Source: JALSHZ01 sp964614535 (GTDB lineage: Bacteria > Pseudomonadota > Gammaproteobacteria > UWMA-0217). Taken from it: a stretch of 15,166 bases of DNA. This document shows positions 5,938 through 13,605 of this stretch, piece after piece (the first letter of the stretch is position 1; every line of letters begins with the position of its first letter). The notes beneath the pieces were generated by a model. That model did not search any database, was not told the origin of the DNA, and saw only the letters and a list, made by a program, of their open reading frames with translations. The DNA lies in NCBI GenBank assembly GCA_964614535.1, contig CAZTOZ010000073.1, positions 1-15,166 of the forward strand. The letters are read 5' to 3'. The position numbers and the translations under genes are program-made.

Positions 5938-6387
5938 ATGAAGCCTCGATCCACCGTCAAAAGGGGACTGATACCATACGGACTGGCGCTGCTTGCTTGG
6001 CTCCTGGTGATCCCGCCCCTGTCTGCGTCGGCCACGCCGCCCGCGGCCGACGACACCGAGGAGGCGTTCCGTCTTGGCATCATCATCGACGAGACGATAT
6101 CGGCATTCGGTCACGAATACGCCAGACAGCTCAGCGCCAAATGGCTGCTGGAGGGGCGTGAGCTGCGGTCGGCCCTCGTCATCAGGGAACGTCCCTCTGC
6201 ATTGAAGGGGTCACTGATCGAGGTCCACTACGAAAGCAAGACCATCTTCGCAAAACGATATCCGGTCCGCCGCGCGGACATCGAAAAATTCACCAGCGAG
6301 GTACTTCCGCTTCTGCAACAGAAAATCCTGGAGGCACAGCTGTCGGTGATCACCTCGTCACCCGACCTGGCAGGCAGTGGACTGTGA
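5938..6387 (+). CDS. csgE: Curli assembly adaptor CsgE
   Basis: 149 residues. An N-terminal hydrophobic segment (about 10-31) forms a signal peptide ending near SASA. The mature part matches CsgE: DETISAFGHEYARQLSAKW (51-69) corresponds to the E. coli stretch with T-V-S-S-I-G-H-D-F-Y, and RERPSALKGS (83-92) corresponds to its NERPSARWGS. In E. coli CsgE is periplasmic, forms a ring that caps the CsgG channel and delivers curlin subunits to it. The gene starts seven bases after the second curlin stop, without a strong ribosome-binding sequence, so coupling is likely. The N-terminal acidic patch AADDTEE (36-42) has no obvious enteric counterpart. Confidence 0.92.
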   Translation: MKPRSTVKRGLIPYGLALLAWLLVIPPLSASATPPAADDTEEAFRLGIIIDETISAFGHEYARQLSAKWLLEGRELRSALVIRERPSALKGSLIEVHYESKTIFAKRYPVRRADIEKFTSEVLPLLQQKILEAQLSVITSSPDLAGSGL

Positions 6388-6509
6388 CGGGCTGGCGGAA
6401 GATTCCGGCCATGGAATTCCCCGACGACGAAAAGGAATGCCACGGGCGCCCGACAGATCCCATTCTCGATCGGTTCCCGTCATTGCCAATGGTGCCCCCA
6501 TATCACAGA

Positions 6510-6537
6510 CAGGGTGCTGAAAAATCACAACACCCTG
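6510..6537 (+). promoter_or_regulatory. Hairpin immediately before the csgF ribosome-binding site
   Basis: CAGGGTG (6510-6516) and CACCCTG (6531-6537) form a perfect 7-bp stem with a 14-base A-rich loop. It ends six bases before the GGAG (6543-6546) that serves csgF. It sits in the longest gap within the secretion genes (6388-6554), so it could be an RNA-processing or stability element, or could modulate csgF translation. Confidence 0.4.
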
Positions 6538-6554
6538 CAACTGGAGAATAATCA

Positions 6555-6974
6555 ATGAACAGGTTGTCACTCATCACCCTGCTGTTTCTCTTTTTCGTTT
6601 CAGCAACGAATGCATCGGAACTGATATACCGTCCAGTCAACCCCTCTTTCGGCGGCAATGCCAACAATGGCGTCTATCTACTCAATAGCGCCAAGGCGCA
6701 GAACCAGTTCGACGACCCGGACGCACCGAGCCGCAAGGAGCTGACACCAATGGAAGAATTCAACCAACGTCTCCAACGCTCGCTGCTGAGCAGAATGACC
6801 AGCATCATCTCCCGCTCCGTCATCGGTGACAACGGGGACATCAACCCGGGAAACTTCGAAACGACCGATTTTCTGATCAGCATCACCGACCTCGGGGACG
6901 GTCAGATGAACATTACGACGACGGACAAGGTGACCGGAGACCAAACCTCCATCATGATCGAAACCGGGCTGTAA
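6555..6974 (+). CDS. csgF: Curli assembly/surface-coupling protein CsgF
   Basis: 139 residues. The signal peptide ends after A20 (SATNA, then SELIYRP). The mature N-terminus carries the CsgF hallmark RPVNPSFGGNANNG (26-39) followed by YLLNSAKAQN (41-50), matching the E. coli R-N-P-N-F-G-G-N-P-N-N-G and LLNSAQAQN segments. In E. coli this N-terminal segment plugs into the CsgG pore and forms a second constriction, while the C-terminal part reaches the surface to couple export with nucleation. The C-terminal half here (TTDFLISITDLGDGQMNIT, 103-121) keeps the family's beta-strand pattern. GGAG lies eight bases before the ATG. csgG follows after a two-base gap. Confidence 0.95.
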   Translation: MNRLSLITLLFLFFVSATNASELIYRPVNPSFGGNANNGVYLLNSAKAQNQFDDPDAPSRKELTPMEEFNQRLQRSLLSRMTSIISRSVIGDNGDINPGNFETTDFLISITDLGDGQMNITTTDKVTGDQTSIMIETGL

Positions 6975-6976
6975 CA

Positions 6977-7810
6977 ATGAATGGCATTCATCGTCTACTC
7001 TCCATCGTTTCCATCGTCTCCCTGGCCACAGGCTGCGCGACATTCTCACCACCGGCCGAAAAACCCGAGCTTCGCGGCGACGCCACCCCCCTGCCGACGA
7101 CCAGGACCCGGGATACCCTGGCCTCGCTGCCACCACCGAAAGGCCCGATCGCGGTCTCCGTCTATGCGGTCAAGGATCAAACCGGCCAATACAAGCCGGC
7201 ACCATCGAACAGTTTCTCGACCGCCGTCATGCAGGGCGCGACGGCCGTGCTCGTCAAGGCGTTGCTCGATTCCAAATGGTTTGTTCCGCTGGAACGCGAA
7301 GGGCTGCAGAACCTGCTGACCGAGAGAAAGATCATCCGCGCGGCCAAGAACCCCAACCGGAAGAAAATCCCCACGCTGGCCTCCGCCAGCCTGATCATCG
7401 AAGGCAGCATCATCGCCTACGACTCCAACATCAGAACGGGCGGCGCCGGCGCGCGCTATCTGGGCATCGGCATTTCCCAGCAATACCGCGAAGATCAGGT
7501 CACGATCAACCTCCGGGCCGTCGATGTCCGCACCGGCCGCATCCTTCACAGCGTCACCAGCACGAAAACCATTTTCTCCCGCCAACTGGATTCCGGCATT
7601 TTCGGCTACATCCGCTTCGGCAAGCTGCTGGAGGTGGAAACCGGCTACAGCTACAACGAACCGGCCCAACTCTGTGTCATGGATGCCATCGAATCCGCAT
7701 TGATCCAGCTCATCGCCGAAGGCATCCAACGCGGAACCTGGAAACTCAAGAATCCAGAGGACATCTCCCATCCGGTCTTTGCGCGGTTTGGCGGCAACTG
7801 GAAGGGCTGA
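6977..7810 (+). CDS. csgG: Curli secretion outer-membrane lipoprotein channel CsgG
   Basis: 277 residues, the same length as E. coli CsgG. The signal sequence ends in a lipobox-like LATGC, making C20 the lipidated residue. Conserved blocks are WFVPLEREGLQNLLTERKI (101-119), IIEGSIIAYDSN (140-151), the first transmembrane hairpin GGAGARYLGIG (155-165), and NEPAQLCVMDAIESALI near the C-terminus. CsgG forms a nonameric beta-barrel that exports curlin subunits. The constriction loop reads QYKPAPSNSFSTAV (71-84) against QFKPYPASNFSTAV in E. coli, so the pore-lining Tyr51 and Asn55 (mature E. coli numbering) are replaced by Ala75 and Ser79, while the Phe (80) is kept. It starts two bases after csgF and is the last gene of the operon. 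Confidence 0.96.
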   Translation: MNGIHRLLSIVSIVSLATGCATFSPPAEKPELRGDATPLPTTRTRDTLASLPPPKGPIAVSVYAVKDQTGQYKPAPSNSFSTAVMQGATAVLVKALLDSKWFVPLEREGLQNLLTERKIIRAAKNPNRKKIPTLASASLIIEGSIIAYDSNIRTGGAGARYLGIGISQQYREDQVTINLRAVDVRTGRILHSVTSTKTIFSRQLDSGIFGYIRFGKLLEVETGYSYNEPAQLCVMDAIESALIQLIAEGIQRGTWKLKNPEDISHPVFARFGGNWKG

Positions 7811-8071
7811 GGACAACCCGACGGCATCGCGGCCAAAACACGGACGACCATCGCGGGTACGTCGGAAACAACAGCGGGAGACCGGCACCACGAACATCGC
7901 GCCACCGGCGCCAGACGGCCAGAGAATGCAGGATATTGGGGGAATCCTGGCGAGGCAGTTTGTTCGAGAAATTGCACGGCAGCGCCGGGGACACATTGTG
8001 CCTTACCAATATTCCGGTGAAATAGACCGTGGCGTTGTGCTTTTTTCCAGCGCTCTTGTGAAATATTCGGG
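7811..8071. other. Convergent intergenic region after csgG, no clear gene
   Basis: 261 bases between csgG and the oppositely oriented phospholipase gene. The only open frame begins inside csgG in another frame and has no recognisable family. A TTTTTT run occurs near 8041-8046, but no convincing stem directly precedes it on the plus strand, so the curli operon terminator was not identified. Confidence 0.5.
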
Positions 8072-9055
8072 TTAGAGCCAATCGGTCAGCGCCACCCCCA
8101 CCCCGATGCGACGAATCCGCGCATCGTAGTCGATCAGGCTCTCCCCATAGCCGTCGAAATACTGGACATAGCCCTTGAGACGGCGGCCGAGCGGAAACGA
8201 CCACCCCAGCTCGACCGCGCCGCGGTTGTCCTCGTTCAGGTTGTTTCGCAACATCACGCTGACGGTGTTACGCCCGAGCTTTCGGACCAGCCGAAGCTCG
8301 CCCCGCCCCATGTAGTCCAGGATGTCGGGGTTGTCATCGCCCAGCGGATCATCGGGGGTTTCCTTCTTGGGTTCCGGCAGCCGGTACCACGACCTCAGAC
8401 TCAACACCATCGACCCACGTTCCAGGATCAGCGTACCGAACAGCCGGTTCCAGCTTCTCGACTGGCGTCCCGGCCGGCCATTGGACTGGTGGTTGATGCC
8501 GAGCGCGACCACACGAGCACGCAGGCCGTAGAGGCTCCACCGTTGAGGTATCACGACAAACGCCTCCGGCTCGTGGTTGGTCTCCCGAAAGGGGCTGGAA
8601 AAGCGTTTGTTGTAGGCCTGCCAGTAGGATTGGTTGGTATAGGCAAAAAACACGCGGGAGCCGGATCCCAATACGCCGCTGGCCACCTGGAATTTCAGAC
8701 TCAGCTGGAACTTGACCTCCCAATGCTGCAGATCCCCCTGGAGATCGGTGTACGGGGCCGTGTTGGGCCGCGCCATATAGGTGGCGGGCAGCACATAGTT
8801 GGGTTTGTGCGCTGTGATGACGAACGGATTGTTCTCCAGCAGATGCTCGTCGAATAGGCGCTCGTCGACGACCGACGCCACCCGGGACTCACGATCACCG
8901 CACTTTTCACGGAGTTCCCCGACCCGGCTGTCGGGCGTCGCCACCTCGATCGCATCGAGCAGGCAATCCTCGACGTCCCGTTCGGCTGCCCCAACGCCGG
9001 CACAACCGACGACGGCCACGACCCCCAGTACCACCGAACGCAGATCGATACCCAT
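8072..9055 (-). CDS. pldA: Outer-membrane phospholipase A (OMPLA, PldA family)
   Basis: 327 residues from the ATG at 9055; an in-frame GTG at 9058 would add one residue. GAGAGGG upstream serves as the ribosome-binding site. OMPLA is an outer-membrane beta-barrel that dimerises with calcium and removes acyl chains from misplaced phospholipids, helping to preserve lipid asymmetry. The active-site segment NHQSNGR (188-194) supplies H189 and S191, and SRSWNR (199-204) supplies N203; the 12-residue Ser-to-Asn spacing equals that of H142/S144/N156 in E. coli. The N-terminal hydrophobic stretch (8-24) is a signal peptide. Residues 25-75 form an extra N-terminal segment with a Cys pair (C31, C52) compared with the shorter enteric protein. 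VVGC (15-18) resembles a lipobox, but signal peptidase I cleavage near GVGA is more usual for this family. Confidence 0.9.
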   Translation of the reverse strand: MGIDLRSVVLGVVAVVGCAGVGAAERDVEDCLLDAIEVATPDSRVGELREKCGDRESRVASVVDERLFDEHLLENNPFVITAHKPNYVLPATYMARPNTAPYTDLQGDLQHWEVKFQLSLKFQVASGVLGSGSRVFFAYTNQSYWQAYNKRFSSPFRETNHEPEAFVVIPQRWSLYGLRARVVALGINHQSNGRPGRQSRSWNRLFGTLILERGSMVLSLRSWYRLPEPKKETPDDPLGDDNPDILDYMGRGELRLVRKLGRNTVSVMLRNNLNEDNRGAVELGWSFPLGRRLKGYVQYFDGYGESLIDYDARIRRIGVGVALTDWL

Positions 9056-9090
9056 CACTCACCCTCTCCGGATTCGCCAAACCGGGGGTA

Positions 9091-9119
9091 ACTCTACGCA
9101 GCCACCCATGGCGCCTCAA
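9091..9119 (-). promoter_or_regulatory. Sigma-70 promoter of the pldA-like gene
   Basis: Read on the minus strand, TTGAGG (9119-9114) and TAGAGT (9096-9091) are separated by exactly 17 bases; each matches consensus at four of six positions. Transcription would begin near 9084, giving a leader of about 29 bases. The elements fall in the short intergenic space shared with the divergent permease gene. Confidence 0.45.
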
Positions 9120-9204
9120 CCGTTCCCACTGTCACTTTCGCGACAGGCGGCCCCGGTCGCGCTGCGGTAAGCTGCGCCAGACCATTTCGGCATGGAGTGT
9201 TGGC

Positions 9205-10509
9205 ATGTACCAATCCGGCAGCAAACCGATCGGGTTCTGGTCGGCGGTGTCGATGGGCGTCGGCTCGATGGTCGGGGCGGGCATCTTCGCCCTGCTCGGC
9301 GAGGCCAGCGCCATCTCCGGCAGCGCGGTGTGGCTGTCCTTCGTCATCGGCGGCGTGATCGCGCTTTTCTCCGGCTACTCGCTGGGCAAGCTGGGGGCGC
9401 GCTATCCGGCGGCGGGGGGCATCGTCGAATATCTGACCCAGGCCTTCGGCAGCGGTCTGTTCACCGGCGGGATGAGCATTCTGCTCTATCTGACCGCCGT
9501 CATCTCGTTGAGCCTGATCGCCAAGGCCTTTGGCAACTACGCCACCACGTTCATGGCCGATCAGACCTCACCGCTGTGGCGCATCGTCTTCACCGTCGGC
9601 ATCGTGCTGCTGTTCGTGGCCATCAATCTGCGCGGCGCGCGGGACGTGGCGGTGTGGGAACGGATCATCGTCTTCATCAAGTTCAGCGTGCTGGTGATTC
9701 TGGCGGTGGCCGGCATCCTCTATCTCGACCCGACCCTGCTCTCACCGTCACGTTATCCGCCATGGAAGGATGTCTTCTTCAGCCTGGCAATCACCTTTTT
9801 CGCCTATGAGGGTTTCCGCGTCATCACCAATACGGCGGAGGACATGCCCGATCCGGGGCGGACGCTGCCGCGCGCGATGGTGACCTCGATCCTGCTGGTG
9901 ATGCTGCTCTACATCGGCATCGCCTTTGCCGTATTCGGCAATCTCCCCACCGACCGGGTGATCGCCACCAAGGACTATGCGCTGGCCGAAGCCGCCTTGC
10001 CGGTATTCGGCCAGCTCGGGTTCACGGTCGTGGCGGTCACCGCGCTGATTTCGACGGCTTCGTCGATCAACGCCAACCTCTATGCCGTCACCAACGTCAC
10101 CTACCAGTTGGCGCGCGACGGCGAACTGCCGGCGGTGTTCGGCCAGCCGATCGGCCACAGCCGCGAGGGACTGGTGATCAGCGGGCTGCTCATCATCGTG
10201 CTGGCACTGTTGTTCGACCTGTCGGAGATCGCCGCCATCGGCTCGATCTCGATTCTCTTCGTCCACGCCGTCACCCATATCGGCCACCTCCGCCTGCGCC
10301 GACAGACCGGAGCGTCACCGACGATGATCGTGCTGGCGATTCTGCTCTCGCTGGGCGCGGCCGGGCTGGCCCTGGCCTATGCCAGCCGCCATTCCGACAA
10401 GGTGGCGCTGGTGCTGGCCGGCTTCTTCGTCGTCTCCTTCGGTGTGGAGTGGCTGTTGCAGACGCTGGTCGGCAGAACCATCCGGCCACGGACGCCGACA
10501 TCCCGGTGA
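9205..10509 (+). CDS. APC-family amino acid permease
   Basis: 434 residues with about 12 hydrophobic segments, typical of the amino acid-polyamine-organocation superfamily. The first segment contains the unwound substrate-site motif GVGSMVGAGIFAL (18-30), and FFAYEGFRVITNTAEDMPDP in the middle is the helix 6 region with its conserved acidic loop. The protein would import or exchange amino acids or related amines across the inner membrane; the specific substrate cannot be read from the sequence. The ATG at 9205 has GGAGTG about six bases upstream. The gene is divergent from the phospholipase gene and precedes the DUF1223 gene by 19 bases. A small inverted repeat, CTGTC/GACAG (9129-9146), lies upstream and could be an operator. 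Confidence 0.88.
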   Translation: MYQSGSKPIGFWSAVSMGVGSMVGAGIFALLGEASAISGSAVWLSFVIGGVIALFSGYSLGKLGARYPAAGGIVEYLTQAFGSGLFTGGMSILLYLTAVISLSLIAKAFGNYATTFMADQTSPLWRIVFTVGIVLLFVAINLRGARDVAVWERIIVFIKFSVLVILAVAGILYLDPTLLSPSRYPPWKDVFFSLAITFFAYEGFRVITNTAEDMPDPGRTLPRAMVTSILLVMLLYIGIAFAVFGNLPTDRVIATKDYALAEAALPVFGQLGFTVVAVTALISTASSINANLYAVTNVTYQLARDGELPAVFGQPIGHSREGLVISGLLIIVLALLFDLSEIAAIGSISILFVHAVTHIGHLRLRRQTGASPTMIVLAILLSLGAAGLALAYASRHSDKVALVLAGFFVVSFGVEWLLQTLVGRTIRPRTPTSR

Positions 10510-10528
10510 CGCCAGCGGGCGGCAACCG

Positions 10529-11308
10529 ATGGACGGCGCGATGCGTATGCCCTGCATGCGCCTGTTGCCATTTTGGTTTCTGCTACTCGCCCTCTCCCCC
10601 GCCACCGTGACGTCGGCGGAGGAGGCCGTGACGTTTACCGCCACGACCCCCACCCATCGCACCGCGTTGCTGGAGCTGTTCACCTCGGAGGGCTGCTCCA
10701 GCTGTCCGCCGGCCGACGCGCTGCTGGCCGAACTCGGGCGCAGCCTCCCCGCCGACAAGCTGGTTCCCGTCGCCTTCCACGTGGACTACTGGGACGAGCT
10801 CGGCTGGAAAGACCCGTTTGCCGATCACCGCTACAGCGAGCGCCAGCGCCGCTATGCCGACCTTCACCGCGCACGCGTCGTCTATACCCCGCAGTTCCTC
10901 CTCGGCGGCGCGACGCTGCGGCCGGTGAGTCTGCTGGAGGAACGCCTCACCACCCTCAATGCCGAACCGTCACCACGGCAGATCCACCTCTCCGCCACGC
11001 TCCAGCCGCCTCGGCCCGTCGAGCTGCGCTGGCACGTCGAGCCGGCATTGTCTTCGGAGCATCGGCTGGTGGTGCTGCTGACCGAGAACGGGCTGGAGTC
11101 GGCCGTCGATGCCGGGGAAAACCGTGGCCGGCGGCTGCGCCACGAGCATGTCGTCCGGGCGCTGGAGAGCCACCGCGACAGCCGCGGCTCGACGACGCTG
11201 CCTCTGCCCCCCGGCAGCCATCCCGACCGGCTGGCCGTGGTGGTCTTCGTCGAAACGGCGGCCGGGCGCGTCGAGCAGGCACTGCGGCTGCCGCTGCACC
11301 GTAAGTAA
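10529..11308 (+). CDS. Secreted DUF1223 thioredoxin-like protein
   Basis: 259 residues from the ATG at 10529; in-frame ATGs at 10541, 10547 and 10556 are possible starts and would leave a shorter, more typical signal peptide (hydrophobic core LLPFWFLLLALSP, cleavage near TSA). The DUF1223 hallmark LFTSEGCSSCPPAD (50-63) carries a CxxC pair (C56, C59), and FHVDYWDELGW and VYTPQF follow with the spacing of a thioredoxin-like fold. The biochemical role of the family is not established; a periplasmic thiol or redox function is inferred from the CxxC. It follows the permease gene closely, so the two may be co-transcribed. The start choice is uncertain. Confidence 0.85.
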   Translation: MDGAMRMPCMRLLPFWFLLLALSPATVTSAEEAVTFTATTPTHRTALLELFTSEGCSSCPPADALLAELGRSLPADKLVPVAFHVDYWDELGWKDPFADHRYSERQRRYADLHRARVVYTPQFLLGGATLRPVSLLEERLTTLNAEPSPRQIHLSATLQPPRPVELRWHVEPALSSEHRLVVLLTENGLESAVDAGENRGRRLRHEHVVRALESHRDSRGSTTLPLPPGSHPDRLAVVVFVETAAGRVEQALRLPLHRK

Positions 11309-11360
11309 ACGACGCGAAAAAGCGGTATCCTCGGGGCAGGCAAACCGACACAAGACCACC

Positions 11361-11837
11361 ATGCCCCGCTCCATCGGTCCCCGACTGCGCCAGCAATGGC
11401 AAACGCTCTCCCGCCTGCCGGGCGGACGCTGGCTGTTCAGCCGGCTGCTCGGCACCATCGTGCCGTACAGCGGCACCCTCCGCGCCAACGTGGTGTCGCT
11501 CCGGCCTGGCTTCTGCACCGTCACCCTGCGCACGCGCCGCCGGGTTCGCAACCACCTCGACTCGGTCCATGCCATGGCGCTGGCCAATCTGGCCGAGCTG
11601 GCCAGCGGACTGGCGCTGGTGGCCGCGCTGCCGAAACAGACACGCGCGATCCTCACCGGCTTCGAAATCACCTATCTGAAAAAATCACGCGGCCTGCTCC
11701 GCGCCGAAGGGTGTTGTGAAACCCCACCGGCCAATCTGACGACCGACCATCAGGCCTTCGTCGAGATCCGCGACGAGACCGGCGACATCACCGCCACGGC
11801 CACGGCCCACTGGCGCGTCGGCCCGGAGCAGGGATAG
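11361..11837 (+). CDS. DUF4442 hotdog-fold thioesterase-like protein
   Basis: 158 residues. The central segment RNHLDSVHAMALANLAELASG (63-83) is the hotdog helix signature of the DUF4442/PaaI-like group, with N64, H65 and E79 in the usual catalytic neighbourhood. FEITYLKKSRG (101-111) and the C-terminal strand TGDITATATAHWRV match the remaining hotdog strands. Proteins of this fold often hydrolyse acyl-CoA thioesters, but the substrate is unknown. No signal peptide is seen, so it should be cytoplasmic. The ATG at 11361 is preferred; the frame is open upstream only across the DUF1223 gene. Its TAG shares one base with the GTG start of the next gene, which suggests coupled expression. Confidence 0.83.
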   Translation: MPRSIGPRLRQQWQTLSRLPGGRWLFSRLLGTIVPYSGTLRANVVSLRPGFCTVTLRTRRRVRNHLDSVHAMALANLAELASGLALVAALPKQTRAILTGFEITYLKKSRGLLRAEGCCETPPANLTTDHQAFVEIRDETGDITATATAHWRVGPEQG

Positions 11838-12805
11838 TGGAGACGGCGCTGACGCGGGCGCTGGGCCTGGACGTTCCGCTGATCTGTGGCGCCATGTATC
11901 CCTGCTCCAATCCCGAACTGGTGGCGGCGGTGTCGGCGGCCGGCGGCATCGGCGTCATCCAGCCGCTGTCGCTGACCTATGTCCATGGCTGGGATTTTCG
12001 CGAGGGGCTGCGCCATGTCCGCCAAATCACCGACCGCCCCGTGGGTCTGAATCTCATCATCGAACGCAGCTCGAAAAAGTATCTCGAACGCGCCCGGCAG
12101 TGGCTCGACATCGCACTGGAGGAAGGCATCCCCTTTTTCGTCACCGCCCTCGGCGACCCCCGCTGGGTGGTGGAGCGGGCCCATGCCGGCGGCGCCATCG
12201 TCTACCACGACGTCACCTGCCGCCGTCATGCCCAAAAGGCGCTCGATGCCGGCGTCGATGGCTTCATCTGCGTCAACGACCGCGCCGGCGGCCATGCCGG
12301 AACACACAGCGCCGAAGCGCTGCTGGCCGAACTCGACGGCCTTGGCAAACCACGGGTCTGCGCCGGCGGCATCGGCCAGCCCGACGATTTTGCCGCCGCG
12401 CTACGAATGGGGTACGCCGGCGCCCAGCTCGGCACCCGCTTCATCGCCACCAGCGAATGCAGCGCCCCCGACGCCTACAAACAGGCCATCCTCGACGCCA
12501 GCGAAGACGACATCGTGCTGACGGAGAAAATCTCCGGCGTGCCGGTCTCCGTCATCCGCACGCCGTGGATCGAGCACAGCGGCACCCATGCCGGCCCGCT
12601 GGCGCGGTGGATGCTGCGCGGGCCAAGGACGAAACACTGGATGCGCACCCTCTATACGCTGCAATCGGTCTGGAAATTCAAGCGCGCCATGCACCGGGAG
12701 ATGACCCATCGGGATATCTTCCAGGCCGGAAAGAGCGTGGCCGGCATCCGCGAGATCCTGCCGGCACGGGAGGTGGTGCGGCGGTTCGCCGCGGCGCTGC
12801 CGTAG
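11837..12805 (+). CDS. Nitronate monooxygenase / 2-nitropropane dioxygenase-like flavoprotein
   Basis: 322 residues starting with GTG at 11837, which overlaps the preceding stop by one base. The TIM-barrel FMN enzyme signatures are visible: LICGAMYPCSNPELVAAVS near the N-terminus, AAGGIGVIQP (34-43), the glycine-rich DRAGGHAGTHS (148-158) with the His used by nitronate monooxygenases, CAGGIG (175-180) for the FMN phosphate, and GTRFIATSEC (199-208). Such enzymes oxidise alkyl nitronates such as propionate 3-nitronate with oxygen, but the family also includes enoyl reductases and other oxidoreductases, so the physiological substrate is open. Close linkage to a possible acyl-CoA thioesterase hints at lipid or acyl metabolism. 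The C-terminal extension (about 245-322) is basic. Confidence 0.85.
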   Translation: METALTRALGLDVPLICGAMYPCSNPELVAAVSAAGGIGVIQPLSLTYVHGWDFREGLRHVRQITDRPVGLNLIIERSSKKYLERARQWLDIALEEGIPFFVTALGDPRWVVERAHAGGAIVYHDVTCRRHAQKALDAGVDGFICVNDRAGGHAGTHSAEALLAELDGLGKPRVCAGGIGQPDDFAAALRMGYAGAQLGTRFIATSECSAPDAYKQAILDASEDDIVLTEKISGVPVSVIRTPWIEHSGTHAGPLARWMLRGPRTKHWMRTLYTLQSVWKFKRAMHREMTHRDIFQAGKSVAGIREILPAREVVRRFAAALP

Positions 12806-12967
12806 CGCCGACGTGCCGGTTGCGATCCCGCCGCCCGGCCGTCACCAGAACGTCCAGAAACGTAGACGACCGGGCACGACGCCGCTGGAGAAGACACCGC
12901 CATCCCCCCTCGAAACGCGCCGCCCACTTCCGGTAGACTTGCCCCTTTGCCAGTAACCGCAAGCCCC

Positions 12968-13594
12968 ATGCCCGTTACCATTCAGAGCCCCGTCACCGGC
13001 ATCTGGACAATCCACAGCCCACGGGGCCATCACCCCTACTCCAAGGATTTCCGCGCACTGGATTATTGCTACCGGACGCTGTCGCCCGCGCTGCGGTTGC
13101 GCCATCTGCTCGGCCGGCTCGATGTCACCGCACTGCCGGCCTGGGCGCAGCCGGTGCGCGCACCGCTGGGGGGACGCATCGTCACGGTGGCGCAGGATCA
13201 CGACGATCGGCTGATGCTGAATCTGCCACGCGACCTGTCACGGATACGCCACGCAGTGAGGAGCGGCAACACCGATGCCGGCTTTCATCTCGGCAACCAC
13301 CTCATTCTGGAGACCGACGACGGCCACCACCTACTGCTGGCCCATCTGAAGAAATCCAGCGTGCGCGTCGTTCCGGGGCAGACGGTATCGCCCGGCGACG
13401 TGCTGGCAAAGGTGGGCAACTCGGGCCTCAGCCTGCTGCCCCATCTCCATTTCCATGTCACCGATCCGGCCGCGCCCAACCCCGACCAGCCGCTGCCCTT
13501 CGTCTTCGAAACCCACCAGCGGCTCGATGGCGGGGTCTGGTACGAACAGGCGGCGTCGCTGCCGCCGGATCATCGACCATTTCGCATCTCCTGA
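12968..13594 (+). CDS. M23-type (LytM) metallopeptidase, apparently without a signal peptide
   Basis: 208 residues from the ATG at 12968; an in-frame TTG at 12947 is less likely. The C-terminal half has the LytM/M23 layout: GNHLILETDDGHHLLLAHL (109-127) with H126, the turn VVPGQTVSPGDVLAKVGNSG (134-153), and HLHFHV (159-164) supplying the HxH zinc ligands. The first ligand pair, normally HxxxD, could be H22 with D27 or D32 in HHPYSKDFRALDY (21-33). M23 enzymes usually cut peptidoglycan peptides in the periplasm, yet no hydrophobic leader is visible, so location and substrate are uncertain. The insert between the first ligand and the barrel (34-65) is long. The gene ends 11 bases before the next start, so the two are likely co-transcribed. 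Confidence 0.8.
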   Translation: MPVTIQSPVTGIWTIHSPRGHHPYSKDFRALDYCYRTLSPALRLRHLLGRLDVTALPAWAQPVRAPLGGRIVTVAQDHDDRLMLNLPRDLSRIRHAVRSGNTDAGFHLGNHLILETDDGHHLLLAHLKKSSVRVVPGQTVSPGDVLAKVGNSGLSLLPHLHFHVTDPAAPNPDQPLPFVFETHQRLDGGVWYEQAASLPPDHRPFRIS

Positions 13595-13605
13595 AGGACT
13601 CGACC

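Noticed and set aside
8037..8050. T-run as terminator of the curli operon
   Set aside because: No stable stem immediately precedes the TTTTTT on the plus strand, so an intrinsic terminator could not be supported.
7779..8075. 98-residue open frame running out of csgG into the intergenic space
   Set aside because: It starts inside csgG in another frame, has no ribosome-binding sequence and shows no family features; it does not resemble CsgC or CsgH.
9129..9173. Sigma-70 promoter for the APC permease
   Set aside because: TAAGCT at 9168-9173 could be a -10, but no acceptable -35 lies 16-18 bases upstream.
12806..12967. Gap between the nitronate monooxygenase-like and M23 genes
   Set aside because: Searched for a promoter, terminator or small gene; only a weak TAGACT hexamer was found, without a partner.
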